From Leptospirillum sp037442005 (lineage in GTDB: Bacteria > Nitrospirota > Leptospirillia > Leptospirillales > Leptospirillaceae): a DNA stretch of 64,000 nucleotides. The stretch is taken from assembly GCA_037442005.1 (NCBI GenBank), contig JBBIRA010000005.1, forward strand, positions 20,758-84,757, in the 5' to 3' direction. Below the pieces are notes generated by a model. It had not been told where the DNA came from. It made no database searches and worked only from the letters and a program-made list of their open reading frames with translations. The position numbers were made by a program, and so were the translations under genes. This document shows, piece after piece, positions 34,481-43,388 of this stretch (its first letter is position 1; every line of letters starts with the position of its first letter).

Positions 34481-34581
34481 GATGAGAGCCATTTCGGGGA
34501 AAACGGATAAAAAATCGCCGGTCAGCGGGGGGTCAGGAAAAGGGTGGGAACAGGAACGGGAAAGGAAGGGAAAGGGAGCGG

Positions 34582-35397
34582 TCAGTGAAAACTTTTGACA
34601 AGGGAGCCCACCACAAGGGACCAGCCGTCAACAAGCACAAAGAGGAGGATCTTGAATGGCATCGAGACAACCGTGGGCGGAAGCATCATCATCCCCATGG
34701 ACATCAGGACGGAAGAAACCACCATATCGAGAATCAGGAACGGCAGGTAAATCATGAACCCCATTTCGAAAGCGGTCGACAGCTCGCTGATCACGAAGGC
34801 CGGGATCAGAACATAGGTCGGAATGTCATCCGGGTTGGTCACGCCAGCCGGAAGATGGCCGATTTTCATAAACAGGGCCAGATCCTTTTGGCGCACCTGA
34901 CGCATCATGAACGCCCGGACAGGCTTCATCGCCTCGGTCAAGGCCACATCCGGAGCCATCTTTTTCTCAAGGTAAGGCGTGATCGCCTTTTCATCCATCG
35001 TCTTGTAGACCGGCGCCATGATGAAAAACGTGAGGAACAGGGATAAACCGATCATGACCTGGTTCGGCGGGACCTGGGCTGTTCCCATCGCCTGGCGCAG
35101 GAAGGAAAGAACCACGACGATCCGGGTAAACGAGGTCATCATGATCAGAATGGACGGTGCCAGAGAGAGCACCGTCAAAAGGAGCAGGAGCTCGACCGTC
35201 ATGGCCACCTGGCTGGGCTGTCCGTTGTCCGGACCGAACTTCAGCGACAGTTCCGGAAGAGAGGCCACCGGAGCCACGGACAGAGAGCTTGCCGCCCACA
35301 CCGGATTCCGTCCGACGCACAAAAGGACAAAAAGCGCCATCAAAAGGGCCACGGACATGAGGCCGGGAAACCGGAAACGGGAGACCGGACGGCTCAT
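34582..35397 (-). CDS. fliP: Flagellar export protein FliP
   Basis: 271 residues. A cleavable-looking N-terminal signal (to about residue 36, ending NPVWAA) is followed by the FliP domain with SFTRIVVVLSFLRQAMGT, PPNQVMIGLSLFLTFF and the C-terminal GFMIYLPFLILDMVVSSVLMSMGM region. ATG 35397 overlaps the fliO stop (TGATG); GTG 35409 is a less likely start. Confidence 0.96.
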   Translation of the reverse strand: MSRPVSRFRFPGLMSVALLMALFVLLCVGRNPVWAASSLSVAPVASLPELSLKFGPDNGQPSQVAMTVELLLLLTVLSLAPSILIMMTSFTRIVVVLSFLRQAMGTAQVPPNQVMIGLSLFLTFFIMAPVYKTMDEKAITPYLEKKMAPDVALTEAMKPVRAFMMRQVRQKDLALFMKIGHLPAGVTNPDDIPTYVLIPAFVISELSTAFEMGFMIYLPFLILDMVVSSVLMSMGMMMLPPTVVSMPFKILLFVLVDGWSLVVGSLVKSFH

Positions 35398-35882
35398 CAG
35401 ACACTCCACCGGCGACCAGTGGAAGAGGAAGCGGCCGCGGAGTCCCGGTCCCGGAGGCGGCCGATCGTCTCTTTGAGCAAATGATCGAATCCTTTTTCAT
35501 CCGTATGCCGGGACAGGTCCGCCGGTTCCGTGACCGGTGGTGACGGACGGCGGATCATCTCCGCACTGTCAGCCGGACGGACGGACGGCTCGTTCGATCC
35601 CAGACGGGACACCAGGTTGATGGAAGTCGGGGTCACGCCGATCAGAAACTGTTCCCCCCTGACCAGGACCACCGACAGTGTCGTCTTGGGCGCCAGGATA
35701 CAACTGGTCAGCACTTCGATCGTATCGCGATTCTCTCTCCGGAGGGACGGGGCTTTCCGTTGAAGGGTCCGGATCAGCCAGACCGCTCCCAGAAAAAGAA
35801 GCAGAACAAAAAAGAACGAGGCAAAAAGCCGGATTCCCATCATCATCATCGACGGGGCATGGCTGTGGGCATGTGTCAACAT
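35397..35882 (-). CDS. fliO: Flagellar export chaperone FliO
   Basis: 161 residues. A His/Met-rich N-terminus, one membrane helix (about 15-38), and a cytoplasmic FliO domain with ILAPKTTLSVVLVRGEQFLIGVT. The C-terminal 80 residues are charged and variable. AAGGAG precedes ATG 35882. FliO assists FliP ring assembly. Confidence 0.9.
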   Translation of the reverse strand: MLTHAHSHAPSMMMMGIRLFASFFFVLLLFLGAVWLIRTLQRKAPSLRRENRDTIEVLTSCILAPKTTLSVVLVRGEQFLIGVTPTSINLVSRLGSNEPSVRPADSAEMIRRPSPPVTEPADLSRHTDEKGFDHLLKETIGRLRDRDSAAASSSTGRRWSV

Positions 35883-35922
35883 CACTGGCTCCTTCGAAAA
35901 GGGACGGTGTCCCTGTCGGGAT

Positions 35923-36303
35923 TTACAGGCTTCTCACCCGTTCCACAGGGCTGACAATATCAGTCAGCCGGACTCCGTATTTGTCATTCACCATGACCAC
36001 CTCTCCCCGGGCCACAAGTTTGTCGTTCACCAGAATCTCCATCGGCTCTCCGGCAAGTTTTTCAAGCTCGACCACCGATCCCTGGCCCAGCTGAAGAAGA
36101 TCCTTGATCAGCATTTTGGCGGTTCCCACCCGGACCGAAATCGTCAGGGCCACATCCAGAAGAAAGTCGATATTCTCGGGTGGATCCTGCGTCTTGCCCG
36201 CATCGACCCGGGGAACATCAGGCTCCGGAACGGGATCATCCTTCGCCAGATCGGCCTCCCATGCCGCAGCGAGCGCATCCTGATCAATCGGATCGTCAGC
36301 CAT
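35923..36303 (-). CDS. fliN: Flagellar switch protein FliN
   Basis: 126 residues. An acidic N-terminal extension (about 1-45) then a single SpoA domain (LTISVRVGTAKMLIKDLLQLGQGSV..., ending LVARGEVVMVNDKYGVRLTDI). It forms part of the C-ring and binds CheY indirectly. Notably fliM, which usually lies between fliL and fliN, is absent: only 48 bases separate fliL and fliN. Confidence 0.94.
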   Translation of the reverse strand: MADDPIDQDALAAAWEADLAKDDPVPEPDVPRVDAGKTQDPPENIDFLLDVALTISVRVGTAKMLIKDLLQLGQGSVVELEKLAGEPMEILVNDKLVARGEVVMVNDKYGVRLTDIVSPVERVRSL

Positions 36304-36351
36304 TGTCGATTCCTCCCCCAGAAAAGAATTGTTCAGTCAATGTGTCACGTC

Positions 36352-36852
36352 TTACTGGATCACAAATTCGGTAAAGTAAACAGAGCTGACCCGGCCAAGG
36401 GTCAGGATTGAATTGATCCGGTGCTGGATCTGGTTTCGAAGGGCCAGTTTCCCACCGGTTGAAGACAGATCTTCTTCCGTCTCTGACCCCAGAAGGATCA
36501 GGATGATATTCTGGATCTCAGGCATCCGGTACTCGATTTCCTTGGCCACTTCCGGATTATCAAGCTTCAGGGCCACCTTGAGCTTCAGGTATTTTGGAAC
36601 CGCATTGGGGGCACCGGAAAGATTGACAACAAAAGACTTGAGATCGATGATCGGATTCTTTTTGATCAGCCCTTCAAGCTGCTTGGGAGACATCGGGATA
36701 TCCGACGGCTTTTTGGCTTTGTGGTGGAGGAAGAAGAAGGCCCCTCCTCCGCCCAGCAGCAGGAGGGCCACGATCCCTCCGATAAGGAGTTTCTTCTTGC
36801 CTCCCGATTTGGGAGCCGCTTCACCTTCTTCATTCTCATTATCTTCAGCCAT
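36352..36852 (-). CDS. fliL: Flagellar basal body-associated protein FliL
   Basis: 166 residues. Cytoplasmic acidic/basic tail, one membrane helix (about 23-42), periplasmic FliL domain with FVVNLSG, YLKLKVALKLDN and a C-terminal VYFTEFVIQ. It surrounds stators. AAGGGGG lies before ATG 36852. It is the first gene after the sigma-54 site at 36898. Confidence 0.94.
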   Translation of the reverse strand: MAEDNENEEGEAAPKSGGKKKLLIGGIVALLLLGGGGAFFFLHHKAKKPSDIPMSPKQLEGLIKKNPIIDLKSFVVNLSGAPNAVPKYLKLKVALKLDNPEVAKEIEYRMPEIQNIILILLGSETEEDLSSTGGKLALRNQIQHRINSILTLGRVSSVYFTEFVIQ

Positions 36853-36897
36853 TTTGCCCCCTTAACGATAAACGGTTCCTTTTTCTCTTCCTGAAGA

Positions 36898-36913
36898 TGC
36901 AATAATGGTACCA
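36898..36913 (-). promoter_or_regulatory. Sigma-54 promoter upstream of fliL
   Basis: Minus strand TGGTACCATTATTGCA matches TGGYACRN4TTGCW at all but one degenerate position, with GG-N10-GC spacing. It lies 45 bases before the fliL ATG and just after the flgE terminator, where a new transcription unit should start. It probably drives fliL-fliN-fliO-fliP. Confidence 0.8.
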
Positions 36914-36940
36914 GAAACCCATCTTCCCCAGAACCCCATA

Positions 36941-36970
36941 AAAAAAGGGAGGCAGAAGCCTCCCTTTTTA
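36941..36970 (-). terminator. Intrinsic terminator after flgE
   Basis: GGGAGGC (36947-36953) and GCCTCCC (36958-36964) form a seven-base GC stem with an AGAA loop, flanked by A and T runs on both sides. On the minus strand it ends with seven Ts, 40 bases beyond the flgE stop. It could also act on the plus strand. It closes the flgB-flgE operon. Confidence 0.85.
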
Positions 36971-37006
36971 AAGCTAACATAACGAGTTATAATTATATAG
37001 AGAACA

Positions 37007-38380
37007 TTACCCCAGACGGGTCAGAAGCGTGTTCATGATCGTATTGTCGGTGGCAATAACAGAAGCCGACGCCTGATAGCCCCGCTCCGCCGTAATCATG
37101 TCAACCATCTGACGCCCGAGGTCCGTATTCGACAGTTCCAGCGAGTTGGCCAGAACCGTTCCCCGTCCCCCGACGCCCGCCTGCCCGTAACTGGGAACGC
37201 CGGACGCGATACTTTCGGCATAGGCGTTGCCACCAATGCTGGCCAGACCGCTGGGGTTATTGAAGTTCGCGATGGACAATCCGGCCAGAACCTTCTGGAC
37301 ACCGTTTGTAAACGACCCGACAATCTTTCCTTCCCGGTCAACCGCCAGGTTGTTCAGGTCGCCGGACTTGTACCCGTCCTGGGTCTCCTCGATCGTCGCC
37401 GCCGGGGCGTTGTACTGGGTCAGGTCGAGAACCTGCTGGGTCACCCCGTTCACATGGTTGGAGCGGACCTGTTCCCCCGGTTTGGGCATGACGATATCAA
37501 GAGTGACCGGTGTCTTGGCCTTGTCCGACAGGGAGGTGGTGTAGCGGGCGTGGGAAATGCCGTTGTTGTCCCTTTTGACAGGCGTTCCTCCATAGTTCAC
37601 GCTGGCCACATTGCCGTTCCCGTCAAAATTGATAAGACCGACCATTCCTTTGGTAGAGATCGCCCGTTTGTGGCCCTTCGGAATATACGAGATCGATCCC
37701 CCTCCCTTGGTCACCGACGCCCCGTCGAGTTTCGCCTCGAATGCCCACTGCCCCGCCACATTCGTCGGATGGAACTTGTAGGTCAGAAGGTGCTGGATCC
37801 CGAGAGAGTCGAAGATATTCGTCGACTTTTCAAAAGACTGGGCTGATTTCAGGTTTTCCGTGATACCGGCATCAAGATTGATCCGGGAAAACACGTTCTG
37901 GGTCGCCTTGGGGGGAATGGTCGACTGGGGAACGGAAATATCCGACAAAAGGCTCCCCATTTTTCCATTCTTGAAAATGTATCCCTGAAGCACGCGGCCA
38001 TCGGGGTCAACGACCCGTCCTTTCTTGTCGAGTGCCAGTTCACCGGCCCGTGTAAAGACCTTGGCGCCCGTTTTTGTCCGCAGCGTCAGAAATCCGTTTC
38101 CCTGAACGGCCAGATCAAGGCCATTGTTGGTATTTTCAATGGAACCCTGCGAAAACTCGCTCTGGATTCCATCGACATACACACCGGTTCCGGGCTGGGA
38201 GTTGTTCACCGAGTTCGACCGGCCGGTCAGCGTCTGACTGTAGATATTGGCGAAAACCGCCCGACCCTGCTTGAATCCGATCGTATTCATGTTGGTGATG
38301 TTGTTTCCGATCACCGACATGTCGGTTCCCATGGCATTCAGACCGCTTGTCGCAACGTACATGGATGAGAGAACGCCCAT
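37007..38380 (-). CDS. flgE: Flagellar hook protein FlgE
   Basis: 457 residues. N-terminal LYVATSGLNAMGTDMSVIGNNITNMNTIGFK-type rod/hook motif (SGLNAMGTDMSVIGNNI), central variable domain, and C-terminal ELSNTDLGRQMVDMITAERGYQASA coiled segment are typical of the hook/rod family. Length fits FlgE rather than FlgG. It follows flgD. Confidence 0.94.
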   Translation of the reverse strand: MGVLSSMYVATSGLNAMGTDMSVIGNNITNMNTIGFKQGRAVFANIYSQTLTGRSNSVNNSQPGTGVYVDGIQSEFSQGSIENTNNGLDLAVQGNGFLTLRTKTGAKVFTRAGELALDKKGRVVDPDGRVLQGYIFKNGKMGSLLSDISVPQSTIPPKATQNVFSRINLDAGITENLKSAQSFEKSTNIFDSLGIQHLLTYKFHPTNVAGQWAFEAKLDGASVTKGGGSISYIPKGHKRAISTKGMVGLINFDGNGNVASVNYGGTPVKRDNNGISHARYTTSLSDKAKTPVTLDIVMPKPGEQVRSNHVNGVTQQVLDLTQYNAPAATIEETQDGYKSGDLNNLAVDREGKIVGSFTNGVQKVLAGLSIANFNNPSGLASIGGNAYAESIASGVPSYGQAGVGGRGTVLANSLELSNTDLGRQMVDMITAERGYQASASVIATDNTIMNTLLTRLG

Positions 38381-38429
38381 TGTGATCTCCTTTGGAGGGA
38401 AAAAACTGTTTGGACCTGAATGCTGTTTT

Positions 38430-39296
38430 TCAGGCTTTCCTGTTCACATGATTGCTGATTGTCGGCCCGCCATTGACCTGTCCGGTTTTTGCGGACAATC
38501 CTGCCTGATTCGCCGGGGCCGCGGGAGATCCCGGCACCACAGCCGAAGGCAACGGCGGGGATGGTGGTCCGGAAACCGCAGGGGCGGGACGGTTGATCAC
38601 GCCTCCCCGGGGTTTCCCCACATGAGAGACATCCTTGAGAGCGATTTCCCTGCCGCCTACCTCAAGAACCGGAGAGCCCCCCTTAAAGAGCACTCCCGTA
38701 ACAACACCCGTTTCCACCGGACTGGCAGAAACCGGGCGGTGACGACCATCCCTGGCCTCGACTTCGAAGGAATAATTTCCGGGTCCAGCCTTGTCCCCGT
38801 GATTCGTGACTCCATCCCACTCCATGGAATGGGTTCCCGCCAGGGCAGGCTTCATCTCAAGCGTCCGGACCAGATGATGACTGACATCGAAGATCCGGAC
38901 CTCCCCTGAAGCCATGGGAGCGTCCAGGGTAAACGTCATCCGGGCGGAATCCTTCGCGTCAAAATGGAATCCGTTGCCCGATACGGTTACCTCCTGTCCC
39001 AGAAATCCGACCATTCCCATCTTGTTGGCATCGCCTGTGTCCTTCCCGATGACGCCGACCCCCTTGTTCAGGCGTGTGAGCTGGTCAAGCTGGGAAAACT
39101 GGGCCAGCTGGGCGGCAAACTTGGTGTTGTTCAGCGGATGCATCGGATCCTGATATTGCAGCTGGGAAATCATCAGGTGAAGAAAGTCCCCCATTCCCAG
39201 CTTCTTTGTCGGGGGTGGCGGGGTCTTCGGACCCAGCCGCTTCTCCGACAGTTTCCGGATCTCATTGATGTTGGAACTCTTGGAATTGATGATCAT
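38430..39296 (-). CDS. flgD: Hook assembly scaffold FlgD
   Basis: 288 residues. The N-terminal FLHLMISQLQYQDPMHPLNNTKFAAQLAQFSQLDQL region (FlgD signature, e.g. QLQYQDPMHPLNNTKF) is followed by tudor and Ig-like domains (GVTNHGDKAGPGNYSFEV). The last 70 residues are Pro/Ala-rich and extra compared with E. coli FlgD. It caps the growing hook. Confidence 0.92.
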   Translation of the reverse strand: MIINSKSSNINEIRKLSEKRLGPKTPPPPTKKLGMGDFLHLMISQLQYQDPMHPLNNTKFAAQLAQFSQLDQLTRLNKGVGVIGKDTGDANKMGMVGFLGQEVTVSGNGFHFDAKDSARMTFTLDAPMASGEVRIFDVSHHLVRTLEMKPALAGTHSMEWDGVTNHGDKAGPGNYSFEVEARDGRHRPVSASPVETGVVTGVLFKGGSPVLEVGGREIALKDVSHVGKPRGGVINRPAPAVSGPPSPPLPSAVVPGSPAAPANQAGLSAKTGQVNGGPTISNHVNRKA

Positions 39297-39345
39297 CTTC
39301 TCACCTCGCCGTTTGGTCTATCACCTGCCGCATCCACTCTTCCCC

Positions 39346-41025
39346 TCAGGCGACCCGGTGGAAACCGTCCGGATTTTCCGGAAGACTTTTCCCGGCCCCC
39401 ATTCCGGCCATTGTCTCGTCGGAGGGCGCAGACCCGATTTCAGACACAGGAACCTGTTCCCGGGATTGTCCGGCTCCCTCCCCCCCGGATCCGGGCGGTG
39501 AAAACCCTCCGCCTGAGCCCGACCCGGTGGCAGTAAACATCCCTCCGTTTCCCGACGGGGAGCCCCCTCCCGGACTGCCTGAATCTCCCGCAGAAGAGCC
39601 GGCGGAAGACCCCGGAGATCCGGGGGAAACCGAACGCGCCTCTTCCGGACTTTCCACGTGAAAATGGTGCATCGTGAACCCTTCCCGGGAGAGTGCCCCC
39701 TTCAGATCCTCGCTTTTCCCCCGAAGCAGTTCTCCAACCGATTCATCGAGGGCTACAAGTTTTACCTCCACTACCCGTGTTTTAGGATCCACATGAACAT
39801 GGATGCGTATGGGACCGAGTGCCGGCGGGTGGACCCTGAGCGTCACCTCTCCGCCACCCTGGCGGGCCGCCCGGGACACACCGGAAACAAACGCCTTCTC
39901 ATCAATAGAAGGCTTCACGGAATCAGGCGCTTGGGCCGCCATGGCCACGGGAGCGGCCGCCATCCCGGAGCTGTCCGGAGAAGAGGGAGCCGGCAAAGCG
40001 GACCCGTCAGAGCGCAGATCGCCACGGTCATCCTTTCCGGATCCCCCCTGATCCGGCGACACCCCGGCGGCGGGGGGCATCCCCACTGCGGGCCGGGGCT
40101 CTATAGCCCCTTCTTCTCCCGTTGTCAGTGTCGGGGTCTTTCCGGAAAACCCGCTTCCCATTTCCCTCTTGTCAGAAGAATCAGGATGAACGGTCAACGG
40201 GTTCCCGGCAGGAGGCGCAAGCGTTCCGAGGTCCCGGGCTCCCTCCGGAGGAAGAGCGCGGCTTCCCGAACCCGACCGCGGACTGTCTTCTTTCTGGCCA
40301 ACGGCCGCTTGAGACGAACCGGTCAATTCCGCCATCAATGGCGCAGCCGGTTGAGTGGTGATCCCTCCCTCGGCAGAGACACCGCGGGAAAGGCCGGCGG
40401 ATACGTTCTCCGGGCGGGAAACAGTTGGCGGGGAAGGAAGGCTGACACCGGGTCTCTCCCCGGGAAGAGGCGTGGACGCCTGTCCGGGACGGGAAGGAAC
40501 AGTCTTCCCCGGTTTATCAATAACCGCCTCCCCGGCCAACAACGCCGGAGCAGGGGTCACGATCTGAGCAGAGATTGGCGTTGATCGCCCGGAAAGGAGC
40601 GGACCTCCGGCCGGATTTATTGTTCCGGTCACAGGAGGCGTCGGGATCGACCCGGAACTCTGCGCCAAAAGAGCGGGAGAGAGGGGTTTTCGGGTGGCCA
40701 GAACCGCCCGGGAATCGGAAGAAAGAGACGGTGCCGGAGTCTTGCCCTTTGCCTTTTTCACCGATCCGGACGGGGAAGCCGATGTTCCCCGGGAAAGAGG
40801 TGCCTCAACAGGTACGGCGACAGGAGGCGCCTCCCCGAACGCGCGAAGATGATCCAGAAAAGAGGTCTTTTTCTTCCGGACCGCAGGGGAGGAAACCGGA
40901 AGATCTCCCCCCCCGTCGTCCCCCGAAAGCGGTGTCGTCGATTTTTTTCCGGCCGGTCCGGACACAGTCTTTTTTGTCCCGGCCGTTGGTGCTATCGGAG
41001 AAAAAAAGGACAGGATGTTCGACAT
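39346..41025 (-). CDS. fliK: Flagellar hook-length control protein FliK
   Basis: 559 residues. A long disordered Ser/Pro/Gly-rich N-terminal two-thirds and a compact C-terminal Flg_hook domain (about 395-475) with GEVTLRVHPPALGPIRIHV and LKGALSREGF. A Gly/Ser-rich tail follows. Measures hook length and switches export through FlhB. AAAGGACC precedes ATG 41025. Confidence 0.9.
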   Translation of the reverse strand: MSNILSFFSPIAPTAGTKKTVSGPAGKKSTTPLSGDDGGGDLPVSSPAVRKKKTSFLDHLRAFGEAPPVAVPVEAPLSRGTSASPSGSVKKAKGKTPAPSLSSDSRAVLATRKPLSPALLAQSSGSIPTPPVTGTINPAGGPLLSGRSTPISAQIVTPAPALLAGEAVIDKPGKTVPSRPGQASTPLPGERPGVSLPSPPTVSRPENVSAGLSRGVSAEGGITTQPAAPLMAELTGSSQAAVGQKEDSPRSGSGSRALPPEGARDLGTLAPPAGNPLTVHPDSSDKREMGSGFSGKTPTLTTGEEGAIEPRPAVGMPPAAGVSPDQGGSGKDDRGDLRSDGSALPAPSSPDSSGMAAAPVAMAAQAPDSVKPSIDEKAFVSGVSRAARQGGGEVTLRVHPPALGPIRIHVHVDPKTRVVEVKLVALDESVGELLRGKSEDLKGALSREGFTMHHFHVESPEEARSVSPGSPGSSAGSSAGDSGSPGGGSPSGNGGMFTATGSGSGGGFSPPGSGGEGAGQSREQVPVSEIGSAPSDETMAGMGAGKSLPENPDGFHRVA

Positions 41026-41038
41026 GACAATGGTCCTT

Positions 41039-41536
41039 TCAGGGCTGCGGGGTCGAAGAAGGTGGCACCGGATGTTTGACTGCCAGATCAGACAGTGCCA
41101 GCGAAATCCGGATCGCCATCTTCGTGTCCACGTACTGCATGATCCGGGAAGCCTTCCTTGGGTTCATCCCGGAAATCAGAAGTATCGCCAGGTCATCGGA
41201 CATCATGTTCACCTGGGAAGCCGCCGTCCTTGGGGCCATTTTTTCATAAATTGTGACGAGCTGACGGATCTTTGCCGATTTCAGCTTTTTTTCAAATTCC
41301 CGATCTTTCTTGATCTGGTCAACCAGGGCCTGGTTTTTCTGGATCGCCGCCTCCAGATCCTGACGCATTTCCAGAAGGTGCTGCTCTTCCTCCCTGACCC
41401 CTCGGGCGGACTGTCCGGATCCTCCGGCCGGATCCGGGGGCGAAGCCGCCCAACCCGGGATCGACAACCCCACCGCGACCAGGGCGGACAATCCGGCGAC
41501 AACCCCCCAAAAACGCCCGGCACCGGATCTGTTCAT
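41039..41536 (-). CDS. MotE-like exported flagellar protein (MgtE_N-like)
   Basis: 165 residues. A signal peptide ending near GWAASPP, a coiled coil (about 45-90) and a C-terminal MgtE_N-like region (YEKMAPRTAASQVNMM, DDLAILLISGMNPRKASRIM). This architecture matches MotE, a periplasmic chaperone of MotB described in epsilonproteobacteria, and the similar protein found after fliJ in alpha/delta lineages. Coupled to fliJ by ATGA. Confidence 0.8.
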   Translation of the reverse strand: MNRSGAGRFWGVVAGLSALVAVGLSIPGWAASPPDPAGGSGQSARGVREEEQHLLEMRQDLEAAIQKNQALVDQIKKDREFEKKLKSAKIRQLVTIYEKMAPRTAASQVNMMSDDLAILLISGMNPRKASRIMQYVDTKMAIRISLALSDLAVKHPVPPSSTPQP

Positions 41537-42018
41537 GGCAATCCCGCCTTCCCGGCCGCATCAGGGAAAGCATCCCCCGGAACCTTTCCCCACCGGGACA
41601 AGGTCAGATCCTCCTGACTGCGCTCTTCCCGACGGATCAGAACCGACCGGTGTCCGGAGACCTCCTCTTCCATCAGGTGATTGATCTTCTCAATCTCCCG
41701 TCTCGACCGCTGCCACTCTTCCCGACACCGGTTGACCTCTTCCGACAATGTTTCCATAAGGGCCGAAATCCGTTCGACCTCCCCATCGATCCACCGGACA
41801 TAGTCATAACACATGGAGCGCCAGGCGGCTGTCTGCTCGAACGTTCCCTCCTGTCCGGAGACAAAGGAGACGCCCTGAACCCTTTTCAGGTCAAGATCAC
41901 GAAGCATCCCTCTGTGCCGGTCCAAGAGGGAAAGGGCTTCCATGAACACCCGTTCGGTTTTTTGAACCGACAGTTCACGCACTTTCCGCACCGACTCATA
42001 GCGTGACACAAAGGCCAT
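41533..42018 (-). CDS. fliJ: Flagellar export chaperone FliJ
   Basis: 161 residues, almost entirely charged coiled coil, starting MAFVSRYESVRKVRE in typical FliJ fashion. It sits directly after fliI, with which it forms part of the export ATPase complex. Primary sequence is poorly conserved in this family, so the call leans on length and position. Confidence 0.8.
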   Translation of the reverse strand: MAFVSRYESVRKVRELSVQKTERVFMEALSLLDRHRGMLRDLDLKRVQGVSFVSGQEGTFEQTAAWRSMCYDYVRWIDGEVERISALMETLSEEVNRCREEWQRSRREIEKINHLMEEEVSGHRSVLIRREERSQEDLTLSRWGKVPGDAFPDAAGKAGLP

Positions 42019-42041
42019 GGCTCCTCCCCGTCTCCCTGTCC

Positions 42042-43388
42042 CTACCCGAGCAGCAACGACCGCAGTGCCGCCAGGGCTTCCTCAAACGAAACCTGCTCGG
42101 ACTGGTTCTGTTCCAGAAATTCTTTCATCCTCGGAAAAAGGTAGACCGCCCGGTCAAGATCCGCATCACTTCCCGACACGTACGCCCCGATCCGGATCAG
42201 ATCCTCTGACTTCCTGTACAGGGCGTACAGTCTTAAAAACTCCCGGACCATGGCCCGGTGATCCTCATCGATGATGTCATTCATCACCCGTGAACGGCTT
42301 TCCAGAGGATCGACCGCCGGGTAGATCCCTTCCGATGCCAAATCCCGTGACAGGAAAATGTGTCCATCAAGAATCGCGGCCAGTGCCTCCGACAGAGGAT
42401 CGGAAGGAAGATCTCCCCCTTCCATGAGAACGGTATAGATCCCGGTGATCGAGCCCTCCCCGCCGGCATATCCGGACCGCTCCAGAAACCGGGGAAGCGC
42501 GGCAAACACTGACGGTGTATAGCCCCTGGTGGTGGGCGGCTCCCCCGCCGCCAGACCCACCTCCCGAAGCGCCATGGCGAACCGGGTCAGAGAGTCCATG
42601 ACGAACAGGACGGATTTTCCCTGGTCCCGGAAATACTCCGCAATACTCATCGCCATATAGGCACCCCGGATCCGGAGCAAAGGGGACTGGTCCCCGGTTG
42701 AAACAACCAGGACCGCTTTCAAAAGCCCGGAGGGACCCAGATCCCGCTCGATGAATTCCCGGACCTCACGTCCCCGCTCCCCGATCAGCCCGATCACCGT
42801 CACATCCACCCGGGCATCGTTCGACAGCATACCCAGCAAGGTACTTTTCCCGACACCCGCCCCGGCAAACACGCCGATTTTCTGACCCTGCCCGATGGTC
42901 AGAAATGCATTGATCGACCGGATCCCGACATCGAGAGGATACTCGATCCGTCGACGCACCATCGGATTGATCGCCTCTCCATAGAGAGGCATCGACCGCT
43001 CTCCCGCAGGGTCAGCCCCTCCATCAAGGGCCCGACCCATGGGGTCAATCACCCGGCCCAGAAACCGGTCTGAGATCCGCACGACCGGGCGGGACTCCCG
43101 TCTTGTCACCCGTGTTCCCGGACGGACTCCCCGCAAATCCCCGAGCGGCATCAGAAGGCTGCGCCCTTCCCGGAACCCGATCACTTCCGCTGGAATCTTC
43201 CGGTCTCCTTCGAGAACGCACAGCTCTCCGATTCCCAGATCAAGCCCCCGGACTTCCACCGTCAGCCCCACCCCCTGAACAACCACTCCCCCCTCCCGGA
43301 CCGGCTCAAAGTCCCCAAGCCTTTCTTTAAAGCCCGAAAGAACCGAGTCGACCCGCAGTTCCACTGTGTTCAGCACTGTCCGGGTCAT
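42042..43388 (-). CDS. fliI: Flagellum-specific export ATPase FliI
   Basis: 448 residues. F1-ATPase-like fold: Walker A FAGAGVGKST (about 174-183), Walker B VLFVMDSLTRFAMALREV, ERGREVREF motif and the LPRFLERSG segment typical of type III export ATPases. It overlaps the fliH stop by one base (TGATG). Confidence 0.96.
   Translation of the reverse strand: MTRTVLNTVELRVDSVLSGFKERLGDFEPVREGGVVVQGVGLTVEVRGLDLGIGELCVLEGDRKIPAEVIGFREGRSLLMPLGDLRGVRPGTRVTRRESRPVVRISDRFLGRVIDPMGRALDGGADPAGERSMPLYGEAINPMVRRRIEYPLDVGIRSINAFLTIGQGQKIGVFAGAGVGKSTLLGMLSNDARVDVTVIGLIGERGREVREFIERDLGPSGLLKAVLVVSTGDQSPLLRIRGAYMAMSIAEYFRDQGKSVLFVMDSLTRFAMALREVGLAAGEPPTTRGYTPSVFAALPRFLERSGYAGGEGSITGIYTVLMEGGDLPSDPLSEALAAILDGHIFLSRDLASEGIYPAVDPLESRSRVMNDIIDEDHRAMVREFLRLYALYRKSEDLIRIGAYVSGSDADLDRAVYLFPRMKEFLEQNQSEQVSFEEALAALRSLLLG

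Noticed and set aside
34482..34581. Terminator after fliP
   Set aside because: A very short stem before a T-run is present, but it has only three to four stable pairs.
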